Positions 6,282-14,549 are shown, counted from the first letter of the stretch. The stretch: 14,577 nucleotides of DNA from Acidobacteriota bacterium (GCA_024640445.1 JAHEEZ010000074.1:1-14577), one strand, 5' to 3'. The notes: generated by a model from the letters alone, not told the origin. Translations and numbers: made by a program.

Positions 6282-6806
6282 ATGAGCGAAGATCTTAAAT
6301 ATCCGATCGGCAATTTCGTGAAGCCTTCTGAGTTCACCGCGGAGTTGCGGGAAGCGAACATTAACGCCATCAGGGAACTGCCCGGGGAAGTCGCCTGTGC
6401 GATCCACGGGCTCGACGATGCACAGTTGAATACGGAATACAGGCCCGGTGGCTGGACGGTTCGGCAAGTCGTCCATCACGTCGCGGACAGCCACCTGAAT
6501 GCTTTTGTGCGTTTCAAGCTCGCTTTGACTGAAGATGGACCGACCATCAAGCCTTACGACGAGGCGGCATGGGCTGAGCTTCCGGACAATGAAGTTGACA
6601 CAGCCGTCTCACTACAGTTGATCGAGGGCCTGCACCGCAGATTCTCCGGGCTTCTTGAAGGGATGTCGAATTCTGATTTTGAAAGGCCTCTGATCCATCC
6701 TGAAAGCGGGAGTTGGACGCTCAACGGGATGCTGGCGCTTTACGCGTGGCATTCCAAACACCACACCGCTCATATCACATCGCTTCGCGGACGCATGGGC
6801 TGGTAG
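6282..6806 (+). CDS. DinB-fold putative metal-dependent hydrolase/thiol transferase, YfiT/BstA-like
   Basis: Four-helix-bundle DinB/YfiT superfamily protein of 174 residues. It resembles the Bacillus subtilis YfiT type along its whole length: YPIGNFVKP at the N-terminus, YRPGGWTVRQVVHHVADSH at about 53-71, then RFKLALTEDGPTIKPYDEAAW, and WHSKHHTAHI with RMGW at the C-terminus. The histidines at 65/66 and in the 157-164 cluster are the expected metal-binding triad. Family members bind Ni or Zn, and some (Bst) conjugate bacillithiol to electrophiles. Whether this organism makes bacillithiol cannot be told here, so the substrate is unassigned. It lies 19 bases after dnaB with only a weak ribosome site. 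Fold confidence is high, reaction confidence low. Confidence 0.88.
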   Translation: MSEDLKYPIGNFVKPSEFTAELREANINAIRELPGEVACAIHGLDDAQLNTEYRPGGWTVRQVVHHVADSHLNAFVRFKLALTEDGPTIKPYDEAAWAELPDNEVDTAVSLQLIEGLHRRFSGLLEGMSNSDFERPLIHPESGSWTLNGMLALYAWHSKHHTAHITSLRGRMGW

Positions 6807-6863
6807 GTCCGGAGAACTACGGATCTAGATCTTTCCGAGGCCCGGTTTCGCTTACTTTGATCA

Positions 6864-8015
6864 ATGAAACAGACGGTATCGAACAGGCCCACCCGTGCCG
6901 AGATCAACCTTGACGCGCTCGCGTCAAATCTACGAAACATCAAGGATTTTGTCGGCGGCGACTCGCGCTATATGGCAGTCGTAAAGGCGGATGCGTACGG
7001 CCATGGCTCGGTGCGTTGTGCGCAGCGGCTCGAATCCGAGGGAATTGACTGGTTCGGGGTCGCCATTCCACAGGAGGGGGTGGAACTGCGCGTGAGCGGG
7101 ATCAGGAAAAGAATACTATGTCTAGGCGGATTTTGGGGCGGTCAGGAGACGCTTCTTCTAAATCATCAGCTGACGCCGGTTCTTTACAGGCTGGATCAGG
7201 CTGAGGCATTCAACGAGGCCGCGAAAGGCCGCGGTACGCTCGCGGAAGTTCATCTGAAGATCGATACCGGAATGGGAAGGATCGGAGTCAGGTATGACGA
7301 GATCGACGCATTCCTCGACAAGTTCGCGAGATTTGCGAATCTTCACGTTGAAGGAATGATGACGCATTTCGCAGCTGCGGACGATCCGGACTCCGACGAA
7401 TTCACACGATTACAGATCACACGCTTTGAAAACGCGATGAAAGCGGCCGAAGCTCGCGGACACAGGCCCGTTTACCGCGATCTTGCAAATTCCCCTGCGA
7501 CGTTTGCGCATCCGGCTTCCAGAGGAAATCTTGTTCGCCTTGGAGGCGCATTGTACGGCCTGACCGACGATGTGCTTTCAAAATCGTCGCCGCGTCCGGA
7601 TCTTGCTCCTGTTATGACCGTGATCTCGGAGATCGTACACCTTAAGAAAGTGCCGAAAGGGGAGACACTGGGCTACGGCAGAACTTTTACGACGGCACGC
7701 GATTCAATGATTGCCACGCTCCCGATCGGCTACCAGGACGGTTATCCAAGGCTTCTTTCGAACAAGGCCAGGGTTGTTGTCAACGGAGAATTCGCGCCTG
7801 TCGTCGGAAGGGTGTCGATGGACTGGACCCTGGTAGACGTTACGGACATCGAGGGAGCCGGGATCGGCGACGAGGCGGTGCTGATCGGTTCCCGAGAGGG
7901 AAAGAGCGTTCGCGCGGAGGAACTCGCCGCAATGTCTGATACCATCTCGTATGAGATCACCTGCGGCATCAATCGCCGTGTGACCAGAATGTATGTTGAA
8001 AGCGGCAAAAAATAG
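6864..8015 (+). CDS. alr: Alanine racemase
   Basis: PLP-dependent interconversion of L- and D-alanine, supplying D-Ala for peptidoglycan. It has 383 residues, usual size. The PLP lysine is K41 in VVKADAYGHG. The second catalytic base is Y271 in LGYGRTFT, on the C-terminal side of the fold. Other family motifs are HLKIDTGMGRIG, EGMMTHFAAAD, DLANSPATF, VRLGGALYG, LPIGYQDGYPR and VGRVSMDWTLVDVT. The first 240 or so residues form the TIM barrel and the rest the beta domain. ATG 6864 lacks a clear ribosome site; no better start is in frame before RAEINLDALASN, the conserved beginning. It is 57 bases after the DinB-like gene, and its end overlaps the next gene by 23 bases. Confidence 0.97.
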   Translation: MKQTVSNRPTRAEINLDALASNLRNIKDFVGGDSRYMAVVKADAYGHGSVRCAQRLESEGIDWFGVAIPQEGVELRVSGIRKRILCLGGFWGGQETLLLNHQLTPVLYRLDQAEAFNEAAKGRGTLAEVHLKIDTGMGRIGVRYDEIDAFLDKFARFANLHVEGMMTHFAAADDPDSDEFTRLQITRFENAMKAAEARGHRPVYRDLANSPATFAHPASRGNLVRLGGALYGLTDDVLSKSSPRPDLAPVMTVISEIVHLKKVPKGETLGYGRTFTTARDSMIATLPIGYQDGYPRLLSNKARVVVNGEFAPVVGRVSMDWTLVDVTDIEGAGIGDEAVLIGSREGKSVRAEELAAMSDTISYEITCGINRRVTRMYVESGKK

Positions 8016-8658
8016 CTGGTTTGAGAACATATTTGCTGTCTATAACCGCAATCTCTTCCGACGCCGTTTCAATTCTTTCCAGGCACGCGGTCTCCCCAAT
8101 CTCTCCGTTGGGTCGGCCCCCCTGCTCCTATACGCCAATCACACCTCATGGTGGGACGGTCTCGTCGCATTCGAGCTTTCGAGGCGTGCCGGACTCGATG
8201 CTTACTGGATGATGGAGGAGCGGCAGCTTTCACGCCTTCGCCTTTTCCGAAGGCTAGGCGCGTTTTCCGTTGTTCGAGAGGATGCGCGGGAAGCATACCG
8301 CTCGATCGAATATGCTGCCGGACTTCTGAACAAGGGAAGCGCCGTCTGGATCTTTCCGCAGGGAGAAATAGTTCCTTCGGGCAAGCGACCGCTGGCATTC
8401 TATCCGGGCGCTGCCGCGATCCTTGAAAAAGCGGAAAGAAGTGTATCGGTCCCGTTGGCGATCAGGTATGAGTTCAGAGGCGGTTTCAAACCGGACATCT
8501 TCGTGAGTATCGGTTCCGTGCAGCGGTTTGAAAAGGATGAAAATGCGGAACGAAAGGAAACAACGAGTAGACTGGAAGCAGCTTTGGAAAATGAGTTAAA
8601 CAAACTTGCGGCCGATTTGTCCGCGGAACAGTTTGAATCATTCATCGAACTTCTTTGA
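7993..8658 (+). CDS. PlsC-family lysophospholipid acyltransferase
   Basis: Member of the lysophosphatidate/glycerolphosphate acyltransferase superfamily, 221 residues. The catalytic H-x4-D motif is NHTSWWDG (H50, D55). The glycerophosphate-site block II-III region is recognisable as a REDAREAYRS segment and IFPQGEIVPSGK, where the usual FPEG is FPQG. Then comes FYPGAAAILEKAERSVSVPLAIRYEF. No strong transmembrane helix is obvious, so peripheral membrane association is likely. ATG 7993 overlaps the alr end and has no ribosome site, suggesting translation coupled to alr. It might act in phospholipid synthesis, lipid repair or acylation of another lipid; the FPQG variant leaves the acceptor open. 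The next gene encodes a LURP-one/scramblase-fold protein. Confidence 0.85.
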   Translation: MLKAAKNSWFENIFAVYNRNLFRRRFNSFQARGLPNLSVGSAPLLLYANHTSWWDGLVAFELSRRAGLDAYWMMEERQLSRLRLFRRLGAFSVVREDAREAYRSIEYAAGLLNKGSAVWIFPQGEIVPSGKRPLAFYPGAAAILEKAERSVSVPLAIRYEFRGGFKPDIFVSIGSVQRFEKDENAERKETTSRLEAALENELNKLAADLSAEQFESFIELL

Positions 8659-8711
8659 TCGGGTATCGGAGACGGGCGCCGTACAAGGCCGCACTCAACG
8701 GAGGCGAATTT

Positions 8712-9299
8712 ATGAACTATCCACTGGATCTTTCTTTCAAAATACTGGCGCTTGCCAGCCAGATCTACATCCGAGATGCTTCCGGGCAGTTGATCGGGTA
8801 CGTGAAGCAGAAGATGTTCAAACTGAAAGAGGATATTCGCATATTCACGGACGAGAGCCAGACTCAAATACGCTACGCGATCAAGGCGGACCGAATTCTC
8901 GATTTTTCGGCGAACTACGCGTTCGCGGACCCGTTGGGAAACCCGATCGGCTCGATCAAGCGCAAGGGAATGCGTTCGATTTGGAAAGCGAACTATCTGA
9001 TCAGCGGTCCCAATGGCGATCACGTTATGAACATCAACGAGGAGAGCGGATGGGTAAAAGTGGCCGACGCGCTGGTCGGCGAGCTTCCCCTGATCGGGTT
9101 CTTTTCCGGTTATGTCTTCAATCCGACGTATCTGGTCACAAAGATCGATTCGACGCCCGTCCTCCGGCTCAAGAAACAGCCGGCGTTTCTCGAGAGCAAG
9201 TTCACGATGGAGCCGGTCGCCACACTTACCGGATCGGAAGAGGAACTCGTCCTGCTTTCCTGCCTGACGATGACCCTGCTCGAGAGGATGAGGGGGTAA
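8712..9299 (+). CDS. LURP-one-related / phospholipid scramblase-fold protein
   Basis: 195 residues from ATG 8712, which has GGAGG at 8700-8704 with 7-base spacing; an in-frame TTG at 8655 would add 19 residues without a site and is rejected. The pattern of repeated short strands with G-x-x-I-G-x-[IV]-K turns (ASGQLIGYVKQKMFKLKED near 23-41, then DPLGNPIGSIKRKGMRS) fits the tubby-like beta-barrel shared by LURP-one and scramblase families. The last roughly 20 residues are hydrophobic (LVLLSCLTMTLLERM), matching the buried C-terminal helix of that fold. The bacterial function is unknown. Linkage to a PlsC-type acyltransferase suggests lipid or membrane association, but this is inference. It is the last plus-strand gene, converging on mlaD. 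Confidence 0.75.
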   Translation: MNYPLDLSFKILALASQIYIRDASGQLIGYVKQKMFKLKEDIRIFTDESQTQIRYAIKADRILDFSANYAFADPLGNPIGSIKRKGMRSIWKANYLISGPNGDHVMNINEESGWVKVADALVGELPLIGFFSGYVFNPTYLVTKIDSTPVLRLKKQPAFLESKFTMEPVATLTGSEEELVLLSCLTMTLLERMRG

Positions 9300-9303
9300 G
9301 AAG

Positions 9304-9324
9304 GAGTAATGAGTTGTGAGTGAT
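9304..9324. repeat. Degenerate 7-base tandem repeat, three copies
   Basis: GAGTAAT, GAGTTGT and GAGTGAT follow each other directly (9304-9310, 9311-9317, 9318-9324), all of the form GAGTNNT. It begins five bases after the stop of the LURP-one gene and is noncoding in every frame I considered. Confidence 0.6.
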
Positions 9325-9327
9325 GGC

Positions 9328-9351
9328 TTCGACAAACTGAAGTTTATCGAA
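9328..9351. repeat. Palindromic intergenic hairpin
   Basis: TTCGACAAAC (9328-9337) pairs with GTTTATCGAA (9342-9351) at nine of ten positions around a TGAA loop. No T tract follows on either strand, so it is a poor intrinsic terminator. Its TTCGACAAAC core resembles REP-like palindromes that recur between genes in many environmental bacterial genomes. Confidence 0.55.
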
Positions 9352-9358
9352 CATCATT

Positions 9359-10595
<1,237 letters not shown>

Positions 10596-10613
10596 GTTTT
10601 TCTGATCCTCTTA

Positions 10614-11531
10614 TTACTCAACTTCGATCTTTCCACTCAGGAAGCGCTGAATGTACTTGTCTTCGGAAGCTCTCAGTTGTTCGTCCTTTCCGCTGAAGAT
10701 TATCTTGCCCTCGTGGAGCATGATCACTTCGGTGTTGATTATACACATACGCTCACCCTCATCCTCCAAAACAACATTGCCTTCATCATCGACGATCGCA
10801 TATTCAGAACAAAGGTATTCCAGGTTCTTCATCTCGTGAGTCACGAAGATCGAGGAGGCGTCTCGTATGTCCCGCAGTTTGATGGCGAGTTCGCATATGG
10901 TCCTGGCGGTCGGCGGGTCCAGTCCGGCAGTGGGCTCGTCGAAGAGCACTATGCGAGGATCACCGACAAGTGCCCTCGCGATCCCGACCCTTCTCCGCAT
11001 TCCTCCCGAGAGTTCTGCCGGCATCTTGTCAATCGCGTCCTCAAGGTCCACGAAGGCCAGCATCTGCCGGACTTGATCCTCCACCATGTCCTCCGGCAGC
11101 TTGTTCTCATGAAGGCGGTAAGCGACATTATCGTAGACCGGGAGCGAATCAAACAAGGCTCCTTCCTGGAAGACCATGCCGATCTTTTCGCGAACATCCA
11201 TCATCTCGGCTTCTGTCAGATAAGTGATGTCTTCGCCGTCGATCAGGATCTCGCCCTGGTCAGGTTTTAGCAGTCCGAGGACGAGCCGGATCAAAGTTGA
11301 TTTTCCGCTTCCGCTGCGGCCGAGGATGATCTTGGTCTCACCTTGGCGCACCTTGAAACTCACATTGTCGAGCACGACCTTGTCGTCAAAGGCAAGATAC
11401 ACGTTACGAAATTCTATCGCAGGCAAGGCTCGCGAGGCCTCGAAGAACGGGTCAAGAAAGTCCTTCGCAATGTGTACTTCACGAGGCGAACTCTCTGTGT
11501 CCTTACTTTTTCTTTTGAATAGATTCAGCAT
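10614..11531 (-). CDS. mlaF: MlaF-type ABC transporter ATP-binding protein
   Basis: ATPase powering the Mla phospholipid transporter, on the cytoplasmic face. It has 305 residues, longer than E. coli MlaF (269), because of an N-terminal extension of about 37 residues before the ABC fold begins at AIEFRNVYLAF. Walker A is GRSGSGKST at 71-79 (K77), the Q-loop glutamine is Q122 in VFQEGALFDSL, the ABC signature LSGGMRRRVGIARAL begins at 174, Walker B ends DEPTAGLD at 198-205, and the switch histidine is H232 in VTHEM. The MFQ-EGALFDS and LSGGM(R/K)RR pattern is typical of the MlaF/Ttg2A group. Gaps of 24 bases to mlaE and 18 to mlaD indicate one operon. Confidence 0.95.
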   Translation of the reverse strand: MLNLFKRKSKDTESSPREVHIAKDFLDPFFEASRALPAIEFRNVYLAFDDKVVLDNVSFKVRQGETKIILGRSGSGKSTLIRLVLGLLKPDQGEILIDGEDITYLTEAEMMDVREKIGMVFQEGALFDSLPVYDNVAYRLHENKLPEDMVEDQVRQMLAFVDLEDAIDKMPAELSGGMRRRVGIARALVGDPRIVLFDEPTAGLDPPTARTICELAIKLRDIRDASSIFVTHEMKNLEYLCSEYAIVDDEGNVVLEDEGERMCIINTEVIMLHEGKIIFSGKDEQLRASEDKYIQRFLSGKIEVE

Positions 11532-11555
11532 GTATCCCTATAGCGACGCCCCGTC

Positions 11556-12314
11556 TCAGTCAAGCAGGTGTTGCAGCGCCCTGGCAAGGAAGAAGTCAGC
11601 GATGATCACGACGATCGATGAGACTACGACGGCGCTTGTCGTCGAACGGCCTACCCCGACCGTTCCGCCCTTCGTACTCAAGCCCTTATAACACGAGACA
11701 CTTCCGACGATCAGGCCGAAGAACAAAGGCTTGATCACACCGCCGATGATGTCTTCAGTGGCGATCCCGTTTCTCGCGGAGGTGATGAAAACATTATAGT
11801 CCAGGCCAAAAAGACCATTCGCGACCACCCCGCCGCCGATTATTCCGAAGAGGTCCGCGGCAACTGTTAGCAGAGGAAGCATCAGGATCAGCGCGATCAC
11901 CCTTGGGGCGACAAGCTTTCTGTACGGGTCAGTCCCCAAAGCACGCATCGCGTCGATCTGTTGGGAAACGACCATCGCGCCAAGTTCAGCGGAAATAGCC
12001 GAACCGATCCTTCCAGCCACCATTAACGCCGTAAGTACGGGACCGAGTTCGCGGACGAGCGTATAAGCGACAAGACGGCCGGTTTCGTTCTGTCCGCCGT
12101 ATGACGCGAGCGTGTCAAAGCTCTGCAATGTAAGCACGGCTCCCGTGAAAAATCCGGTGAGAAGTATGATCGGAAGCGAGCCGACGCCGATCTCGTCCAT
12201 CTGCCTGATGCTTTCCGCGATGTATCTCGGCTTCCTAAAAAGCCGGACAAACGCGTAGAAGATCAGGAACGAGGTCTCCTGCAGCTCGAAAAGAAATTTC
12301 TTAATCGGATTCAT
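11556..12314 (-). CDS. mlaE: MlaE-type lipid ABC transporter permease
   Basis: Inner-membrane permease of the MlaFED-like complex, 252 residues (E. coli 260). The N-terminal amphipathic segment (about 1-40) is followed by several hydrophobic helices. Family motifs are GSLPIILLTGFFTGAVLTLQS, VRELGPVLTALMVAGRIGSA followed by ISAELGAMVVSQQIDAMRALG (the conserved cytoplasmic coupling region), and PRVIALILMLPLLT. The C-terminal region has GLSTKGGTVGVGRSTTSAVV. No mlaB, mlaC or mlaA is present in the window. Upstream I see only a weak promoter match on the minus strand (TTGAGA at 12407-12412 and GGTTAT at 12383-12388, 18-base spacer) and no good ribosome site. First gene of the operon. Confidence 0.94.
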   Translation of the reverse strand: MNPIKKFLFELQETSFLIFYAFVRLFRKPRYIAESIRQMDEIGVGSLPIILLTGFFTGAVLTLQSFDTLASYGGQNETGRLVAYTLVRELGPVLTALMVAGRIGSAISAELGAMVVSQQIDAMRALGTDPYRKLVAPRVIALILMLPLLTVAADLFGIIGGGVVANGLFGLDYNVFITSARNGIATEDIIGGVIKPLFFGLIVGSVSCYKGLSTKGGTVGVGRSTTSAVVVSSIVVIIADFFLARALQHLLD

Positions 12315-12430
12315 TTATGGGCAACAATGGAACCCCGCGCACAAACTTCATTGCCTGCTTCCCGGGGAACCAAACCAGGACAATAACCGGCACGGACTTG
12401 ATTGACTCTCAATAAGATACAACGAGTGCC

Positions 12431-12472
12431 CCAAAACAACAACAAAAGGCCGGCTTTTTGCAAAAGCCGGCC
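12431..12472 (-). terminator. Intrinsic terminator of the sigma/anti-sigma/LTxxQ operon
   Basis: GGCCGGCTTTT (12448-12458) and AAAAGCCGGCC (12462-12472) form a perfect 11-pair stem with loop TGC. Read on the minus strand it is followed by TTTTGTTGTTGTTTTGG, a T-rich tail interrupted by G. It lies 30 bases past the stop of the minus-strand gene at 12503. On the plus strand no T tract follows, so it acts for the minus strand. Confidence 0.85.
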
Positions 12473-12502
12473 GTAGCGATTAAGTGGCGTGTTACGAGCA
12501 AA

Positions 12503-13051
12503 TTAAAGCCGATCGTCGGGACGTTTCACTGGATTATCCGTGTTTGGTCTTGCACGCCTCTCGTTCTGCCTGCGGAGCGATCTGCGCCGCATTTCCTCAC
12601 CCTGTCGAGCGAATCTGCTGCGAAGTTCACGGAATCGTACAAGTTGTTCCGGGGTAAGCACTTTGCGGACTGCGACTTCCGACATCGCGCGCAGTTTGCT
12701 AACCTCGGCTTCCGCCTCGATCACGGCCCGCACTCGACCTTTCAGATGCTCTTCATCAAGCGAATCGGCATAGATCGCCTGATCCAGATCCTTGCGTGCC
12801 GCCTGGACCTGCTGCTGGGCAAGCCTCATCTTTGGCCGGTTATCAACATTGATCTTTCTGATCATCATCATCTGGTCGTCTGTGAGATTCAGTTCCCGAC
12901 GCAGGATGTTCCGTCTGTTGGGAGAATCATTGTCCACGCCTCGGGCCGTGAAAGAGTCTTCCGGCGGGGGCGGAGGTCCATTCTGCGCCAGGACCTGAGA
13001 TGCAGACGCGAACAGGAGAAATGCGAATAATATCGGTACGTATCCTTTCAT
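12503..13051 (-). CDS. Secreted LTxxQ-motif (Spy/CpxP-like) protein
   Basis: 182 residues from ATG 13051, which has GGAGGA at 13059-13064 with 7-base spacing; a longer reading from 13075 adds eight residues and overlaps the previous gene, so is less likely. The start MKGYVPILFAFLLFASASQVLA is a classic signal peptide, probably cut before QNG, giving a periplasmic protein. After a proline run (GPPPPPED), two LTxxQ motifs are seen, LTDDQMMMI and LTPEQLVRF, separated by a long charged helix rich in A, E, Q and R. This is the layout of Spy/CpxP/ZraP/CnrX-like periplasmic chaperone or metal-sensing proteins. The C-terminal 30 residues are arginine-rich. It follows the anti-sigma gene by 20 bases. 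Function is inferred, and ligand unknown. Confidence 0.75.
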   Translation of the reverse strand: MKGYVPILFAFLLFASASQVLAQNGPPPPPEDSFTARGVDNDSPNRRNILRRELNLTDDQMMMIRKINVDNRPKMRLAQQQVQAARKDLDQAIYADSLDEEHLKGRVRAVIEAEAEVSKLRAMSEVAVRKVLTPEQLVRFRELRSRFARQGEEMRRRSLRRQNERRARPNTDNPVKRPDDRL

Positions 13052-13071
13052 CAAAATGTCCTCCGAACCGT

Positions 13072-13794
13072 TCAATCGTCCTTGCCGGTCTCGGCAAACA
13101 GGTCGGTCAAACGGAGCGAATCGTCATCGGTGTCTTCAGTCGCCGCCTCGGAAAGCCTCGGCGGTTCGTTGTTTTCGGCCAGTTGGTTCACAGGAACAGC
13201 CCTCGGCTTTCGGGCCCGCTGATCCGGTATCCTTCGGGATGGCTTCGAGGCATATTCTTCGGTGCCGGGACCGGCTTGCGGTGCGACCCCGTCCTCGTTT
13301 TCGACCAGGTCATCCGTTGTCCCCGGAACTTGTTTTTCCGGGGTCTCGAGGTCTTTTGCAGGGATGGGATCGGATCCCGGGTTCGATCTTGTTTCGATAT
13401 CCGTTCCGGAGGGGCCACCCGCGACCTGACTATCCGAACTTTTGTAAGCGATAAGGCTGTAAGCAAAGAAAGCCGCAAAGATCAAAATGGCCGCCGCCAG
13501 TGCACCTGAAACTGCCCGTACCCCGAGCGGAAAGCCGGCGAACAGGTCCCGCAATCGATCCAGCAAGCCCGGTTCTTCAACTGCCGTTTTCGGGACACTC
13601 TCCTGACGAAGTTCGCCGATCGAAAGGCGGATCATAGAGAACGCGGCCAGATCTTCAGTGCAGGAATCGCAGTTCGCAAGGTGTTCCTCAAAGTTCTTCT
13701 GTTCTGCGGGTCCCAGTTCACCGTAAAGGTATGCCGCGGCATCCGTGCCGCAGCCGTCCGTATTCTTTCTGGAATCAAACATTTCGTTCACCAT
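13072..13794 (-). CDS. Membrane-bound zinc-type anti-sigma factor
   Basis: 240 residues from ATG 13794. Alternatives are TTG 13806, which overlaps the sigma stop, and ATG 13782; none has a strong ribosome site. The N-terminus is a ZAS-type anti-sigma domain: C15, then a YLYGEL stretch, and H38-x3-C42-x2-C45 (HLANCDSC), the expected zinc ligands. One transmembrane helix follows at about 97-117 (ALAAAILIFAAFFAYSLIAY). The remaining 120 residues are extracytoplasmic, low-complexity, rich in P, E, D, S and T, and probably disordered. The partner is the ECF sigma gene directly upstream, with which translation is probably coupled. It presumably holds that sigma factor inactive until an envelope signal arrives. 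The signal is unknown. Confidence 0.88.
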   Translation of the reverse strand: MVNEMFDSRKNTDGCGTDAAAYLYGELGPAEQKNFEEHLANCDSCTEDLAAFSMIRLSIGELRQESVPKTAVEEPGLLDRLRDLFAGFPLGVRAVSGALAAAILIFAAFFAYSLIAYKSSDSQVAGGPSGTDIETRSNPGSDPIPAKDLETPEKQVPGTTDDLVENEDGVAPQAGPGTEEYASKPSRRIPDQRARKPRAVPVNQLAENNEPPRLSEAATEDTDDDSLRLTDLFAETGKDD

Positions 13795-13802
13795 AAGGCG
13801 TC

Positions 13803-14381
13803 TCAAACAACGTCAACGGGGACGTTTTGGAGTTTCATTCTCAACTGCTTCAGCGCGGTGTAAAGCCTGCTTTTCACGGTGCTGAGCGGAAGTTCCATTT
13901 CGTCGGAGATCTCCTGAAATGTCATCTCGTGGAACTCCTTCATCATCACGATCTCTTTCAGGTCCGGAGGAAGAGCATTGACCGCAAGCCTGACGGCGCG
14001 AAGTCTCTCCTTCCGCTCAGTTTGTCTGGACGGCGATTCGTGGCCCGGAGCCACGAATATCTTCTCTTCCAAAGGATCCGACTCATCGACAAAATTCTCA
14101 GAACGTACCTTGTCCTTCCTCTTCCGGGTTAGGCACTGATTTACTGCAATACGGTGAAGCCAGGAAGATACCTTTGCCTCACCCCGGAACCTTTCAAGGT
14201 TTCTGAACGCGGCGATAAATGTGTCCTGCGATGCGTCCTTCGCCTCGTCGTCCCGTTTAAGGATCCCGTAACAGAGCGCATATATCTTGCGCTCCCAACG
14301 GATGACGATCTCGCCGAACGCGTCCGGATCCCGGTCGACCGCCAACTTGACCAGTTGTTCATCCGTCAGTTCACTCAACAT
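13803..14381 (-). CDS. ECF (RpoE-like) RNA polymerase sigma factor
   Basis: Group 4 sigma factor, 192 residues. Region 2 spans about 21-87 (DAFGEIVIRWERKIY, then DDEAKDASQDTFIAAFRNLERF with SSWLHRIAVNQCL), the core-binding and -10-recognition part. Region 4 spans about 137-187 (LPPDLKEIVMMKEFHEMTFQ, then EISDEMELPLSTVKSRLYTA), with the helix-turn-helix recognising -35. No region 3 or 1.1 is present. GGAAG lies close before ATG 14381. It is the first gene of a three-gene operon with an anti-sigma factor and a secreted LTxxQ protein. Such modules typically respond to envelope or metal stress and are often autoregulated. The ECF subgroup was not determined. Confidence 0.94.
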   Translation of the reverse strand: MLSELTDEQLVKLAVDRDPDAFGEIVIRWERKIYALCYGILKRDDEAKDASQDTFIAAFRNLERFRGEAKVSSWLHRIAVNQCLTRKRKDKVRSENFVDESDPLEEKIFVAPGHESPSRQTERKERLRAVRLAVNALPPDLKEIVMMKEFHEMTFQEISDEMELPLSTVKSRLYTALKQLRMKLQNVPVDVV

Positions 14382-14390
14382 ACTTCTTCC

Positions 14391-14402
14391 AAGTCATGAC
14401 TT
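14391..14402. promoter_or_regulatory. 12-base perfect palindrome in the sigma gene leader
   Basis: AAGTCATGACTT reads the same on both strands. It lies between the predicted -10 and the ATG, just upstream of the GGAAG ribosome site, in the predicted 5' untranslated region. It could be an operator or just a coincidence. Confidence 0.3.
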
Positions 14403-14410
14403 GTCAGAGG

Positions 14411-14440
14411 ATACTACAATCGGCGCCGCGCGCTGATCAA
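14411..14440 (-). promoter_or_regulatory. Candidate sigma-70-type promoter of the sigma factor operon
   Basis: On the minus strand TTGATC (14435-14440) and TAGTAT (14411-14416) are separated by 18 bases. A transcript would start near 14404, about 23 bases before the ATG. The hexamers are only moderately good, and an ECF-type autoregulated promoter could exist elsewhere. Confidence 0.4.
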
Positions 14441-14486
14441 TTCGGCGGCGGACGCTTCCTAAGACGCGCCGCAGCTGTAAATAGTC

Positions 14487-14549
14487 GAGTCTATTGACTC
14501 TGGCGAGTCTATCGAGTTTATCGAGTCTGGTGGGTCTGTTGAGTCTGTC
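14487..14549. repeat. Degenerate 9-base tandem repeat, seven copies
   Basis: Seven consecutive units of the form GAGTCTNNY start at 14487, 14496, 14505, 14514, 14523, 14532 and 14541, each with up to three or four differences. The array lies about 45 bases upstream of the predicted -35 of the sigma operon. It could encode nothing recognisable on either strand. The sequence continues outside the window for an unknown distance. Confidence 0.8.

Noticed and set aside
8606..9319. Plus-strand open frame of 237 codons overlapping the LURP-one gene in another frame
   Set aside because: The competing frame has the ribosome site, signature strands and a hydrophobic C-terminus; this one shows no recognisable protein features.
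8400..9335. Long minus-strand open frame of 311 codons opposite the acyltransferase and LURP-one genes
   Set aside because: It lies antisense to two genes with recognisable family motifs and good starts, and its translation is low-complexity and unrecognisable.
9328..9351. Intrinsic terminator for the convergent genes
   Set aside because: No T tract follows the hairpin on either strand; it was kept only as a palindromic repeat.
10677..11270. Plus-strand frame of 197 codons opposite mlaF
   Set aside because: Shadow of an ABC ATPase with all motifs present.
13052..13075. Longer start for the LTxxQ protein at 13075
   Set aside because: It would put charged residues before the signal peptide and ignore the well-spaced GGAGGA before ATG 13051.
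14487..14549. CRISPR array
   Set aside because: Units are 9 bases, contiguous and without spacers; no cas genes are present.
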